This document shows, one piece after another, positions 27,753 through 37,600 of a stretch of 64,000 bases of DNA. The notes below the pieces were generated by a model. It was not told the origin of the DNA, ran no database searches, and saw only the letters and a list, made by a program, of their open reading frames with translations. A program made the position numbers and the translations under genes. This DNA comes from Aquimarina aquimarini (GTDB lineage Bacteria > Bacteroidota > Bacteroidia > Flavobacteriales > Flavobacteriaceae). How positions within the stretch are numbered: position 1 is the stretch's first letter; the number at the start of each line of letters is the position of its first letter. The stretch is taken from the NCBI RefSeq assembly GCF_900299535.1, contig NZ_OMKE01000005.1, positions 1 to 64,000 on the forward strand. Reading direction: 5' to 3'.

Positions 27753-28538
27753 ATGAAGAATTTTTTAAGAATATCAATAGTTAGCATACTACTAATCGCA
27801 TGTACACAAGATGATGCTATACCTGAAAACCAAAATATAATATCTAATAACAGAATCGAAAAAAATGAAATCTCTGAAACAGCATCTATAGACATAATAA
27901 CACATGAGTATGATTATTATGGAAAAATATTTAAAGTCACTTATTCTTTAGATACAAAAAACAGTACTGTTATTAATGTAAAAGGAGATACTGAAATAGC
28001 TCAAGAAATTTTAGGAAAAGGATCAGCATCTCAATCTGTATTATTCTATATAGACGAACAAAATAATGCGGATCATTTAATTAAGTCAAAGGTTTTTAAT
28101 ACACATCAAGAGGTTGCAAAATATGTAGGACATGATACCCTTGCGATTGCTGATGCAAAAAATCAAAAAAACGAATGTAACGATATAGACAACTATGGGC
28201 CAATAGATTATCGTTTTTATGTAGATATTGATTATTTTAATGAAATGTCTGGTATTACAGCATTCAAAAGAAAAGACTATTCCAAGTATCATCTTGGAGT
28301 TTACAATGATCGTTTAAGTTCTTTTATGTGTAGTTCTTTATACAATTGGGAAGTCTCTTTGACCTTATTTGAAGATATCTGCAGATCTGGTAAATCCTAT
28401 ACTTTTTTCAAATCACACAATGCTCCTAATTTAAGGGTAGAAGATCTAAGACCTTATACATTATCAGGGTGGTGGTTTTGGCGTCAATCCTGGAATGATA
28501 ATGTGTCTTCTTTTTTAGCTACTTCAAAAAAACCATAA
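27753..28538 (+). CDS. Lipoprotein, unknown function
   Basis: 261 aa. Lipoprotein signal with acylated Cys17 (ILLIACTQDD). Residues 30-130 are mixed alpha/beta (YGKIFKVTYSL, YIDEQNNADHL, YVGHDTLAIADA). The C-terminal half is aromatic-rich with three cysteines (SSFMCSSLYNWEVSL, FEDICRSGKSYTFF, GWWFWRQSW) and looks like a compact beta domain, perhaps related to peptidase-inhibitor or beta/gamma-crystallin-type folds; that likeness is weak. It lies 76 nt before the astacin-type peptidase and may be part of the same secreted set. Family not recognised. Confidence 0.6.
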   Translation: MKNFLRISIVSILLIACTQDDAIPENQNIISNNRIEKNEISETASIDIITHEYDYYGKIFKVTYSLDTKNSTVINVKGDTEIAQEILGKGSASQSVLFYIDEQNNADHLIKSKVFNTHQEVAKYVGHDTLAIADAKNQKNECNDIDNYGPIDYRFYVDIDYFNEMSGITAFKRKDYSKYHLGVYNDRLSSFMCSSLYNWEVSLTLFEDICRSGKSYTFFKSHNAPNLRVEDLRPYTLSGWWFWRQSWNDNVSSFLATSKKP

Positions 28539-28614
28539 ATCAACTTCTATATTTTTAACGCATTTTATTGAAAATGGTATACGCTAAATTCATAAAACTC
28601 TTACATAAACTAAG

Positions 28615-30411
28615 ATGAAAACAACTATAATTTATCAAGTGATATTCATGGTAACGGGGCTTACTCTATGTATATCTTGTGAACAAGATTCATTAACAAA
28701 AGTAAAAGAGATTGAAGAATCAGTTGACAGCAGAAAAAGTAATACCGAAAAAGCATATCCAGATGGTATAGCAGGAGAAGTCATGGATATAGATTTTTTT
28801 GGAGAATCAATAACCGTAGAAAAGATCGATGACCAATATGTGTTTGAAGGAGATATCATTATGAATCCTCATAGTCATACCCCATCACAAAAAAGTGTAG
28901 GAAGAACTCAAGCACGTTGGTCTAATAATATCGTATATTATGAAATAGAAAATGGAATATCTGATCCAAACAGGATTTTACAGGCTATAGAACATTGGCA
29001 AGCCAATACATATCTGCGTTTTATACCCAGAACCAATCAACCCAATTATATCTATTTCAGAACAGGTACAGGATGTTCTTCTAATGTTGGTCGTGTTGGT
29101 GGCAGACAGTATATTAATTTAGCTCCTGATTGTGATAAAGGAGCTATCATTCATGAAATAGGTCACTCTGTAGGCCTATGGCATGAGCAAAGCAGAAAAG
29201 ATAGAAATCAACACCTTCTTGTAAATATTATAAATGTAGAGCCTGGAAAAGAACATAACTTTTATACCTACCAGAATATGGGAATGGATGGAGATGAATA
29301 TACTGATCATCTGGATTTTTCTAGTATTATGTTGTATGATTCATATGCTTTTTCTAGAAATGGATTGCCTACTATGACCAAAAAAAACGGGTATACATTT
29401 ACAACCAATCGTACTCACCTTTCTTTTGATGATGTTGTTGGTATTAAAAAGATGTATCCAAGTACTGTTTCTTTTGCTAGATGGGCTACAAGACAAGGTG
29501 GATATACCAATGGGCAAAAATGGCTTAGTGGTGATTTTAATGGGGATGGAAAAGATGACTTTGCAAAGGTTTTTGATGATCGCGGGTATGCTAGTATCGA
29601 TGTACATCTATCTACAGGATCAGGATTTTATATGAGAAGATGGGCTACCAGGCAAGGTGGATATGCAGATGCTCAAAAATGGGTATCTGGAGATTTTAAT
29701 GGAGACGGGAAACATGATTTTGCCAAAGCTTTTAATGATAATGGATATGCAAGTATCGATGTACATCTATCTACAGGATCAGGATTTTATATGAGAAGAT
29801 GGGCTACTAGGCAAGGCGGGTATGCAGATGCTCAGAAATGGTTGGCAGGAGATTTTAATGGGGATGGCAAAGATGATTTTGCCAAGGCTTTTAATGATAA
29901 TGGATATGCCAGTATTGATGTACATTCCTCAAATGGAGCTAGTTTTTCTATGTCCAGATGGGTTACCAGACAAGGTGGATTTTGGGATGCTCAAAAATGG
30001 ATGTCTGGTGATTATAATGGAGATGGAAAAGATGATTTTGCCAAAGTTTTTAATGATAATGGGTATGCCAGTATGGATGTACATATTTCTAATAACAATA
30101 CCTTCTCTATGGCTAGATGGGCAACAAAACAAAGTGGATTTTGGAGTGCTCAAAAATGGTTGTCTGGTGATTTTGATGGCGATGGAAAACATGATTTTTC
30201 TAAAGTTTTTAATGATAATGGATTAGCAACTATAGATGTACATTTCTCAAATGGAAATTCATTTAATCATTCTCTTATGGTCACCAGACAAGGTGGGTAT
30301 TCTAGTAATCAAAAATGGAATACTGGTGATTTTAATGGGGATGGAAAAGATGATTTTACTAAAGCTTTTAATGATAACAACTTAATTAGTTTAGATGTTC
30401 ATGCAAATTAA
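28615..30411 (+). CDS. Astacin-type (M12A) metallopeptidase lipoprotein with six VCBS-like repeats
   Basis: 598 aa. Lipoprotein signal with acylated Cys22 (TLCISCEQD). Residues ~60-95 are a propeptide (YVFEGDIIM). The catalytic domain spans ~95-285. Its zinc site is HEIGHSVGLWHEQ (H180, E181, H184, H190), the astacin signature, followed by the Met-turn SSIMLYD. Residues ~287-598 are six tandem repeats of about 53 residues (RWATRQGG...QKW.SGDFNGDGKDDFAK.FNDNG). The DFNGDGKDDF loop in each is a calcium-binding VCBS/FG-GAP signature, so the tail is probably a Ca-dependent beta-propeller. It likely degrades extracellular protein while held on the outer membrane. A lectin-type binding role for the propeller is inferred. 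Confidence 0.9.
   Translation: MKTTIIYQVIFMVTGLTLCISCEQDSLTKVKEIEESVDSRKSNTEKAYPDGIAGEVMDIDFFGESITVEKIDDQYVFEGDIIMNPHSHTPSQKSVGRTQARWSNNIVYYEIENGISDPNRILQAIEHWQANTYLRFIPRTNQPNYIYFRTGTGCSSNVGRVGGRQYINLAPDCDKGAIIHEIGHSVGLWHEQSRKDRNQHLLVNIINVEPGKEHNFYTYQNMGMDGDEYTDHLDFSSIMLYDSYAFSRNGLPTMTKKNGYTFTTNRTHLSFDDVVGIKKMYPSTVSFARWATRQGGYTNGQKWLSGDFNGDGKDDFAKVFDDRGYASIDVHLSTGSGFYMRRWATRQGGYADAQKWVSGDFNGDGKHDFAKAFNDNGYASIDVHLSTGSGFYMRRWATRQGGYADAQKWLAGDFNGDGKDDFAKAFNDNGYASIDVHSSNGASFSMSRWVTRQGGFWDAQKWMSGDYNGDGKDDFAKVFNDNGYASMDVHISNNNTFSMARWATKQSGFWSAQKWLSGDFDGDGKHDFSKVFNDNGLATIDVHFSNGNSFNHSLMVTRQGGYSSNQKWNTGDFNGDGKDDFTKAFNDNNLISLDVHAN
29473..30411 (+). repeat. Six in-frame 159-bp tandem repeats
   Basis: The 3' half of the astacin gene is a tandem array with a 159-bp unit; copy starts at AGATGGGCTAC lie at about 29479, 29638 and 29797. 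The second and third copies are nearly identical over most of their length, and later copies diverge, with the last one shortened. Such near-identity points to recent duplication or unequal crossing-over. Confidence 0.85.
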
Positions 30412-30481
30412 TAGAGATAGTAGCATAAACTGTCTAAATAGAAAAACATAGACCTATTTTAACCAAAAAGCTATTAATTTG

Positions 30482-30557
30482 AACCTTTTAGGTACTTCGA
30501 AGATACTTTTAGCTTGTTTTTAGAAGCTTTTTGCTTCTTCAAAGTACCTTTTTGGTT
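30482..30557. repeat. Long imperfect inverted repeat
   Basis: Arms 30482-30503 and 30536-30557 pair over 22 nt (AACC, AGGTACTT and GAAGA match; a four-base mismatch block TTTT/AAAA and one single mismatch) around a 32-nt loop containing AAGCTT-like inner pairs. It lies between the convergent astacin and PorP/SprF genes, just before a clean terminator hairpin. Confidence 0.5.
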
Positions 30558-30592
30558 AAAACAAGAACCTTTTTCCTTCTTTTTAGAACCTT

Positions 30593-30616
30593 AAAGTATC
30601 TTGATAGATACTTTTT
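30593..30616. terminator. Terminator between convergent astacin and SprF genes
   Basis: A perfect 9-bp stem AAAGTATCT (30593-30601) / AGATACTTT (30606-30614), with loop TGAT, is followed by further T. Its A/T flanks would let it act on both converging transcripts. Confidence 0.65.
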
Positions 30617-30698
30617 GCATTAATTAATCAGCTTTGAGCTTAACTTATACCAAAGAAACATAGTTCATCTCCTAATAAAGTTGTTGGTTTAGGACATA

Positions 30699-31613
30699 TT
30701 AAAACCCTTCTCCTGCTTTATATGTTAAAACAAAACCGTTTGTATTGGTTATGGGAGTATCTCTACCAAATGTTGTATAACTATAAGCAAAACGCCAGTT
30801 TTTCAAAAAATAAAGACCTACCAATGCATTCAGGGAAGAGCTACTGCGATACCCCGCTCCAACTTCTATTTTATTTTTATAATTAACCGATACATTAAAA
30901 TCAAATTGTGCAGGAGCATCAGCCTCAAACTTAACCAACATACTTGGTTGTACACGTATTTCTTGAAATCTGCTCAGATACAATCTATATCCCCCATATA
31001 GATAATAAGGTGTCTGAATATTTATATTTTGGTTTGAAGCAATCCCATCAGAAAATAAGTTTTGAACTGAAAACCCCAGATAAAGTTTATTGTGGTTATA
31101 AAGAGCTCCAAAACCAAAAGAGGGTACCGTTACACTTACATCATTTTCAAAATTTGGATCTCCTTGTATATTTAATTGTGATAGCTCTTCGTTTAAAAAA
31201 AGTACTCCAGTAGTAAGACCAAAGGATAGTACATTTGGGTTATAATTCCACCAGCGTGCTCGGCTATAATTATGATCAAAAAATAATTTATAAGCATAAG
31301 ATGCAAAAATAGATGTTGCAGAGGTTACCCCTATTTGATCACTTATAACACCACCACTAATTCCTACATTGTTATCAAAAACACTTGTAGTAAGAATCCC
31401 AGAAAATGTTCTTGGACTTCCTTCAAAATCATTCAAATATCCAAAATTACTTAGGCTTACTTCTGTATCTGGATGATACCCTGAATGAGCGGGATTAATC
31501 AAAACCTGATTGTAATAATAGTCTGTAAACAATGGTGTTTGCTGTGCTACTAAAGAACTGTTGCACAATGACAAAATAAGTATTGTCATTATCTGATATA
31601 TATACTGTACCAT
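30699..31613 (-). CDS. PorP/SprF-type T9SS outer-membrane protein
   Basis: 304 aa, signal peptide ending SSLVAQ. The mature N-terminus has the family mark PLFTDYYYNQVLINPAHSGY. The body has GSPRTFSGILT, GISGGVISDQIG, SFGFGALYNHNKLYLGFSVQNL and a final strand WRFAYSYTTFG, all typical of the PorP/SprF family of outer-membrane proteins. These proteins attach to, or are needed for, secretion of adjacent T9SS type B substrates. Here the gene starts 4 nt after the giant BspA-repeat protein that carries a type B tail, the classic substrate/partner pairing. It probably serves as anchor or exporter partner for that protein. Confidence 0.93.
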   Translation of the reverse strand: MVQYIYQIMTILILSLCNSSLVAQQTPLFTDYYYNQVLINPAHSGYHPDTEVSLSNFGYLNDFEGSPRTFSGILTTSVFDNNVGISGGVISDQIGVTSATSIFASYAYKLFFDHNYSRARWWNYNPNVLSFGLTTGVLFLNEELSQLNIQGDPNFENDVSVTVPSFGFGALYNHNKLYLGFSVQNLFSDGIASNQNINIQTPYYLYGGYRLYLSRFQEIRVQPSMLVKFEADAPAQFDFNVSVNYKNKIEVGAGYRSSSSLNALVGLYFLKNWRFAYSYTTFGRDTPITNTNGFVLTYKAGEGF

Positions 31614-31617
31614 ATGA

Positions 31618-34600
31618 TTATCGTTTTAAAACTAAAAAGCCTTTTAGTTTTTTTAAAGAATTAGCTCTGGGAATATTTATAGTAAAGAAATATGTACCTT
31701 CTGGTAATTCCCCTCCTCCTAAATTGGTCAATCGGTTTGCATTCCCTCTAAACACTTTTGATGCATTATTGTAACCCGAAACCTTAAATACCATATCTCC
31801 CCAGCGATTATAAATAGAAACCGTGTTTTCTGGATAATTCTCTATTCCATCAATTTCCCAAAATTCATTAATCCCATCCCCATCAGGAGAAAATCCGTAT
31901 TTGGTAGTATCTTCTACAACGAGTATCGGATTTTCTGTAGTAAAACTCTCTTCTACACATCCTATAGCATTGCCACTAGTATTGTATGGTATAATGCTTA
32001 CATAAACAGTAGTATTCTCAGACAAATCATTTGATAAATCAAAAGTAGTGACGCCCCCAACGTCCTGATTATCGATGATATCTGTTCCTCCAGAAAGTGT
32101 TCCTACAGAGATCCGATATCCTGTAGCACCAGAAACAGCATTCCAACTTAAATCTGTAGCTATAGAAACATTGGTTGAACCATGTATAGGACTAGAAAGT
32201 GAACTACAACTTGGTACTGTAGCCAATATTTCTGTAGTAAAACTCTCTTCTACACATCCAGTCGCATCGCCAATAGTGTTATATGGTATAATGCTTACAA
32301 ATATTTCAGTGCCTTCTGGTAAATTAGTAGGTATATCAAAAGTGGTTATGTTTCCTACATCTTGATTATTTATAATATCAATAGCACCTAAACTTGTGCC
32401 TATTGAAATTCGATAACCTGTAGCACTAGCAACGGCATTCCAACTTAAATCTGTAGCTATAGAAACATTGGTTGAAGCATGTATAGGATTAGAAAGTGAA
32501 CTACAATCTGGCACTGTAGCCAATGTTTCTGTAGTAAAACTCTCTTCTACACATCCAGTGGCATCGCCAGTAGTGTTATATGGTATAATGCTTACAAATA
32601 TTTCAGTTCCCTCTGGTAAATTAGTAGGTATATCAAAAGTGGTTATGTTTTCTACATCTTGATTATTTATAATATCAATAGCACTTGAACTTGTGCCTAT
32701 TGAAATTCGATAACCTGTAGCACTAGCAACGGCATTCCAACTTAAATCTGTAGCTATAGAAACATTGGTTGAACCATGCATAGGATTAGAAAGTGAACTA
32801 CAATCTGGCACTGTAGCCAATGTTTCTGTAGTAAAACTCTCTTCTACACATCCAGTGGCATCGCCAATAGTGTTATATGGTATAATGCTTACAAATATTT
32901 CAGTGCCTTCTGGTAAATTAGTGGGTATATCAAAAGTGGTTATGTTTCCTACATCTTGATTATTTATAATATCAATAGCTCCTGAACTTGTACCTATTGA
33001 AATTCGATAACCTGTAGCACTAGCAACGGCATTCCAACTTAAATTTGTAGCTATAGACACATTGGTTGTACCATGTACAGGGCTAGAAAGTGAACTACAA
33101 CTTGGTGCTGTACCTAATGTTTCTGTAGTAAAACTTTCTTCTACACATCCAGTGGCATCGCCAGTAGTGTTATATGGTATAATGCTTACAAATATTTCAG
33201 TGTCTTCTGGTAAATTGGTTGATAAGTCATAAGTGGTTACACTCCCTACATCAAAATTATCAAGTATATCGGTTCCTCCTGTTGTTGTACCTACTATTAA
33301 TCTGTACCCATCTGTATTAGCACTACTATTCCATATTAAATTAGTAGTAGTTGCTACATCTATAGCGCCATTAAGCGGAACAGAAAGTGTTGTACAAGCG
33401 GGCGGATCGTTTAATGTGGTATTACCTGTTCTAAAACTTTCTTCTAGACACCCAATCGCATCACCTACAGCATTATAAGGTATAATAGTAACATAAAAAG
33501 TTCTGTTCTCATTAAGGTTACTAGAAAAATCGTATGTAGTAACATTACCTACGTCAATATTATTGGCTATTTCTATTCCTCCTTGCGTAATCCCTACAGT
33601 CACTAAATATCCTGTCGCTCCGTCTGAACTATTCCAACTCAAATTTGTATCTATTGGAACATTTGTTGCTCCGTTTATTGGATTAGAAATTGTAGTACAG
33701 GAAGGTACTACGGGAATCAATTCGGTAGTAAAATTTTCTTCTACACATCCGCTAGCATTTCCTTCTTCATTATAAGGTATCAATGTTACAAAGATCTCTG
33801 AATTCTCTGGTAAATCATTTGTCAAATCATAAGAGATCACATTACCAACATCTTCATTATTCAAAATATCATTCCCTCCAGAAGAAGTACCAATTGTTAC
33901 TACATACCCATCTGCATCTGCAATTGCTTCCCAAGAAAGGTTACTATCTATCATAACATTGGTACTACCATTTGTTGGATTTGTTAATAGTGTACAATCT
34001 GGTACAGAGGCAAGAGCTGTAGATAGGCTAAAAGTCTCTACAACACAAGCTGTTGCTACTCCTTCATCATTTCTGGGTTCAATAAGTACCGTTACACTAG
34101 TAGTACCAACCAGTGCATTGGCGGCAAATTCATACGTTTCGGTAAGTACTGTTTCATTGATCACTGCACCACTTGGCTGAAGTGTAATTGTAAGATCGTA
34201 CTGAGTAGCATATAGTACTGGTCTCCATACAAGATTAGTATTTATTGGCACATCAACTGCCCCATTTTCTGGCGATGTTAATTGTGTACATTCTGGAATA
34301 GGGCAATCACGAATATCATCAGTAAAAACCCATCCATACGTGTCTATCATAGCTTGTCTTTCTTCGATACTTTCGCAGTAAAGAAGTGTTGCTGCGCCTA
34401 GGTTAATACCTGTAACCAATGCTTGTTCAGACCATGATATTAATGTGTTGTCATAGTTTTCTCTAGTTAGAGCCGTATTATCCAGCATATCTAACATATC
34501 ACTTACATTACTTACACTCCAATTACCCAAAAATTGATCAAAGACTGTTGCTCCTTGAAACATGGATCGCATACTCGTACTACCAACATTCCACATGTTC

Positions 34601-37600
34601 ATTTCTTGATTGTAACTAATCGCATTTCTGAACATATAATTCATATTCTGAACATTACTAATTCTCCAATTATTTAAGGGTTGATTAAAAGCACTGGCAC
34701 CATCAAACATGTATGCCATCGTATGTACCCTTCTTACATTCCAGTTATTAATAGCACTATCAAATGAAGTGGCTCCTTGAAACATTCTTTCCATTGTAGC
34801 TACCGAAGCAACATTCCAGGAGTTCATAGGCTGATTGTATACAATAGCATCTTTAAACATCTCTTCCATAGTAGTTACAAACGACACATTCCAATTATCT
34901 ACATTTTGATCAAACATTACTGCTCCACTAAACATTTCTTGCGTGTTTTGCAATTCACCAGTATTCCAGTTATTTAGTGGTTGATCAAATACAATAGCTT
35001 CTTTGAACATTGCCTGCATACTGGTTACTACCCCTACATTCCAGGAGTTTACATTCTGGTTAAAAACGGAAGCCTCTTCAAACATAGATGCCATAAGTGT
35101 TACTGAGCTCACATCCCAATTGCCCAATGGTTGATTAAACATTGTTGCACCTTCAAACATAGATGTCATATTAGCTACTGCGCTTACATCCCAAGTGTTT
35201 AACGGTTGATTAAAACTATCTGCGTTTTGGAACATACTCGACATGTCTACAACAGAATTCACATTCCAATTACCTAATGCCTGATTAAAAGTATTTGCAT
35301 TATTAAACATACTCTGCATGGTAGTAACGTTTGTAACATTCCAGCTATTTATATTTTGATTGAAACTAGTGGCAAATGAAAACATAGAAGCTGTAGTGAT
35401 TACAATAGAAACATCCCAATTGTTTAACGGTTGATCAAACACAGATGCTCCAGAAAACATACCTTGCATTGTAATTACGTTTGAAACATTCCAGGAATTC
35501 ATAGGTTGATTATATACTACAGCCTGATTAAACATACTATTCATATTGGTAACACTACTTACATCCCAATTATCCAGCGGTTGATTAAATGCTTGAGCAC
35601 TTCTAAACATTTCTCTCATTGTAAGTACAGAGCTTACATCCCAATTATCCAGTGGTTGATTAAATATTTCTGCTCTGTTGAACATCTTTTCCATGTTCTC
35701 TACTGATGAGACATTCCAGCTATTTAATGGTTGATTAAAAGCATCTGCATCTTCAAACATTCTAAGCATAGATATGGTATTACCTGTATTCCAATTATTA
35801 ATATTTTGATTAAAAGCATCTGTTCTGAAAAACATTAAAGTCATATCAGTTACATTGCTTACATCCCAATTATCCAGTGGTTGATTAAAAATTGATGCTA
35901 CCCCAAATAATGCTCTCATATTAGTAACATTGCTAACATTCCATGAGTTAATATTTCCGTTAAAATTTTGGCATACAATAAACATAGAGCTCATATTGGT
36001 AACATCGTTTAGGTTAGGGATATCTGTAGCGTTATATACCATATTTTCACAACCTGCAAATGCTCGTTGCATACTTTTCCATTCTTGTGTTCCCCACTGA
36101 TCAATAGAAAGGAGCTTAAAGGCGTCACTATTAAACTCGTCATGCCTTGGTGCAGGAAACGTACCTATAATACTCACTGTATAGATTCCTGCTACTAGAT
36201 AGGTATGTGTTATATCTCCTGTTACATTATTGTCATATTGCCCATCTCCCCAATCAATAGCATAGTTATATGGAAACCCAGAGATTGAGGTTGTTTGAAT
36301 TTTTAATTGATTTATAGGTGTAGTCTGGTTCACTTCCTGAAGTCTTGTATCATAAGTAAGCTTAAAAGCATCTGGACTGTTGACCCAACTTTCTATAACT
36401 GTAAAACTAATTTCTGAACAGCCTGTAGCTGGCCCTTCATCATTATATGGCACAACGGTTACATAGACAGTATCCCCAGGTGTAAACTCATTGGTAAAAT
36501 CTAGTCCCACTACATTTCCAAAATCGTGATTATCATAAATAATCTGTGTACTCCCCCCATTCTCTCTTCGGATACTTACTCTATATCCCGTTGCATTTGG
36601 AGCAGGCGCCCATCGTATATCAGAATTAGCAGGCACATTGGTATCTCCATCTACGGGCGATGTTATCTGAGTACAAAGCACAAAAGAGCAATTGATTATG
36701 TCTCCAGTAACATTCCAGTTATGGTTATCAATTAAATCTTGCCTAGCATTCCTGCCATCACAATAATTAAGGCTTGTTGCTCCTAGCATTACATTATCTG
36801 AAACTGCTTGAGTAGCCCAACCGATCAATATAGAATCATAATTCTCCTGAGAGATCCCACTATTAGATAGCATATTGGTCATATTGGTAACATTTGTAAT
36901 ATCCCAATTCGCTAAATTTTGATTAAAAACTGAAGCATTTGTAAACATTTCACTCATGTTTGTCACTAAAGCAACATTCCAACCTATTATATTTTGATTA
37001 AAACCTGAATTAGAAAATGCACGCTGAAAATTGGATACACTACTCACATCCCAATTATCCAGCGGTTGATTAAATGACGATGCACCAAAGAAAATAGAAG
37101 ACATATTTGTTACTGCGGATACATTCCAATTATTTAAGGGTTGATTGTAGCTTGTTGCATCCTCAAACATGCTCATCATATTGGTCACAGAACCTACATC
37201 CCAATTATTAATATTCTGATTAAAAGCGGTAGCTTCTTCAAAAAAACCTCCCATATTAGTAACATTACTTACATTCCAACTAGCCAGAGGTTGATTAAAA
37301 AAACGGTTGTCTCTAAACATATAGCTCATATCGGTAACATTACTTACATCCCAACTATCAAGTGGTTGATTAAACACACCACCCCATATCCAGCCATCAA
37401 ACATTCCTGCCATATTGATAACATTGGTAACATTCCAACTATTAAGTGGTTGATCAAATGTTCTATGCCTATAAAACATTCTAGACATATTAGTTACAGA
37501 ACTTACATCCCAATTTGCAATAGGTTGATTGAAATCTGATTGTCCAAACATATTAGACATATCGGTAACATTACTTACATCCCAATTTGCAATGGGTTGA

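Noticed and set aside
29426..30226. Long plus-strand and minus-strand frames inside the astacin repeat region
   Set aside because: They are other-frame shadows of the 159-bp coding repeat; the main frame has the zinc motif and Ca-binding loops.
32075..34180. Series of plus-strand frames opposite the Fn3 repeats of the giant surface gene
   Set aside because: They recur with the 297-bp repeat period and have no start signals; they are antisense shadows.
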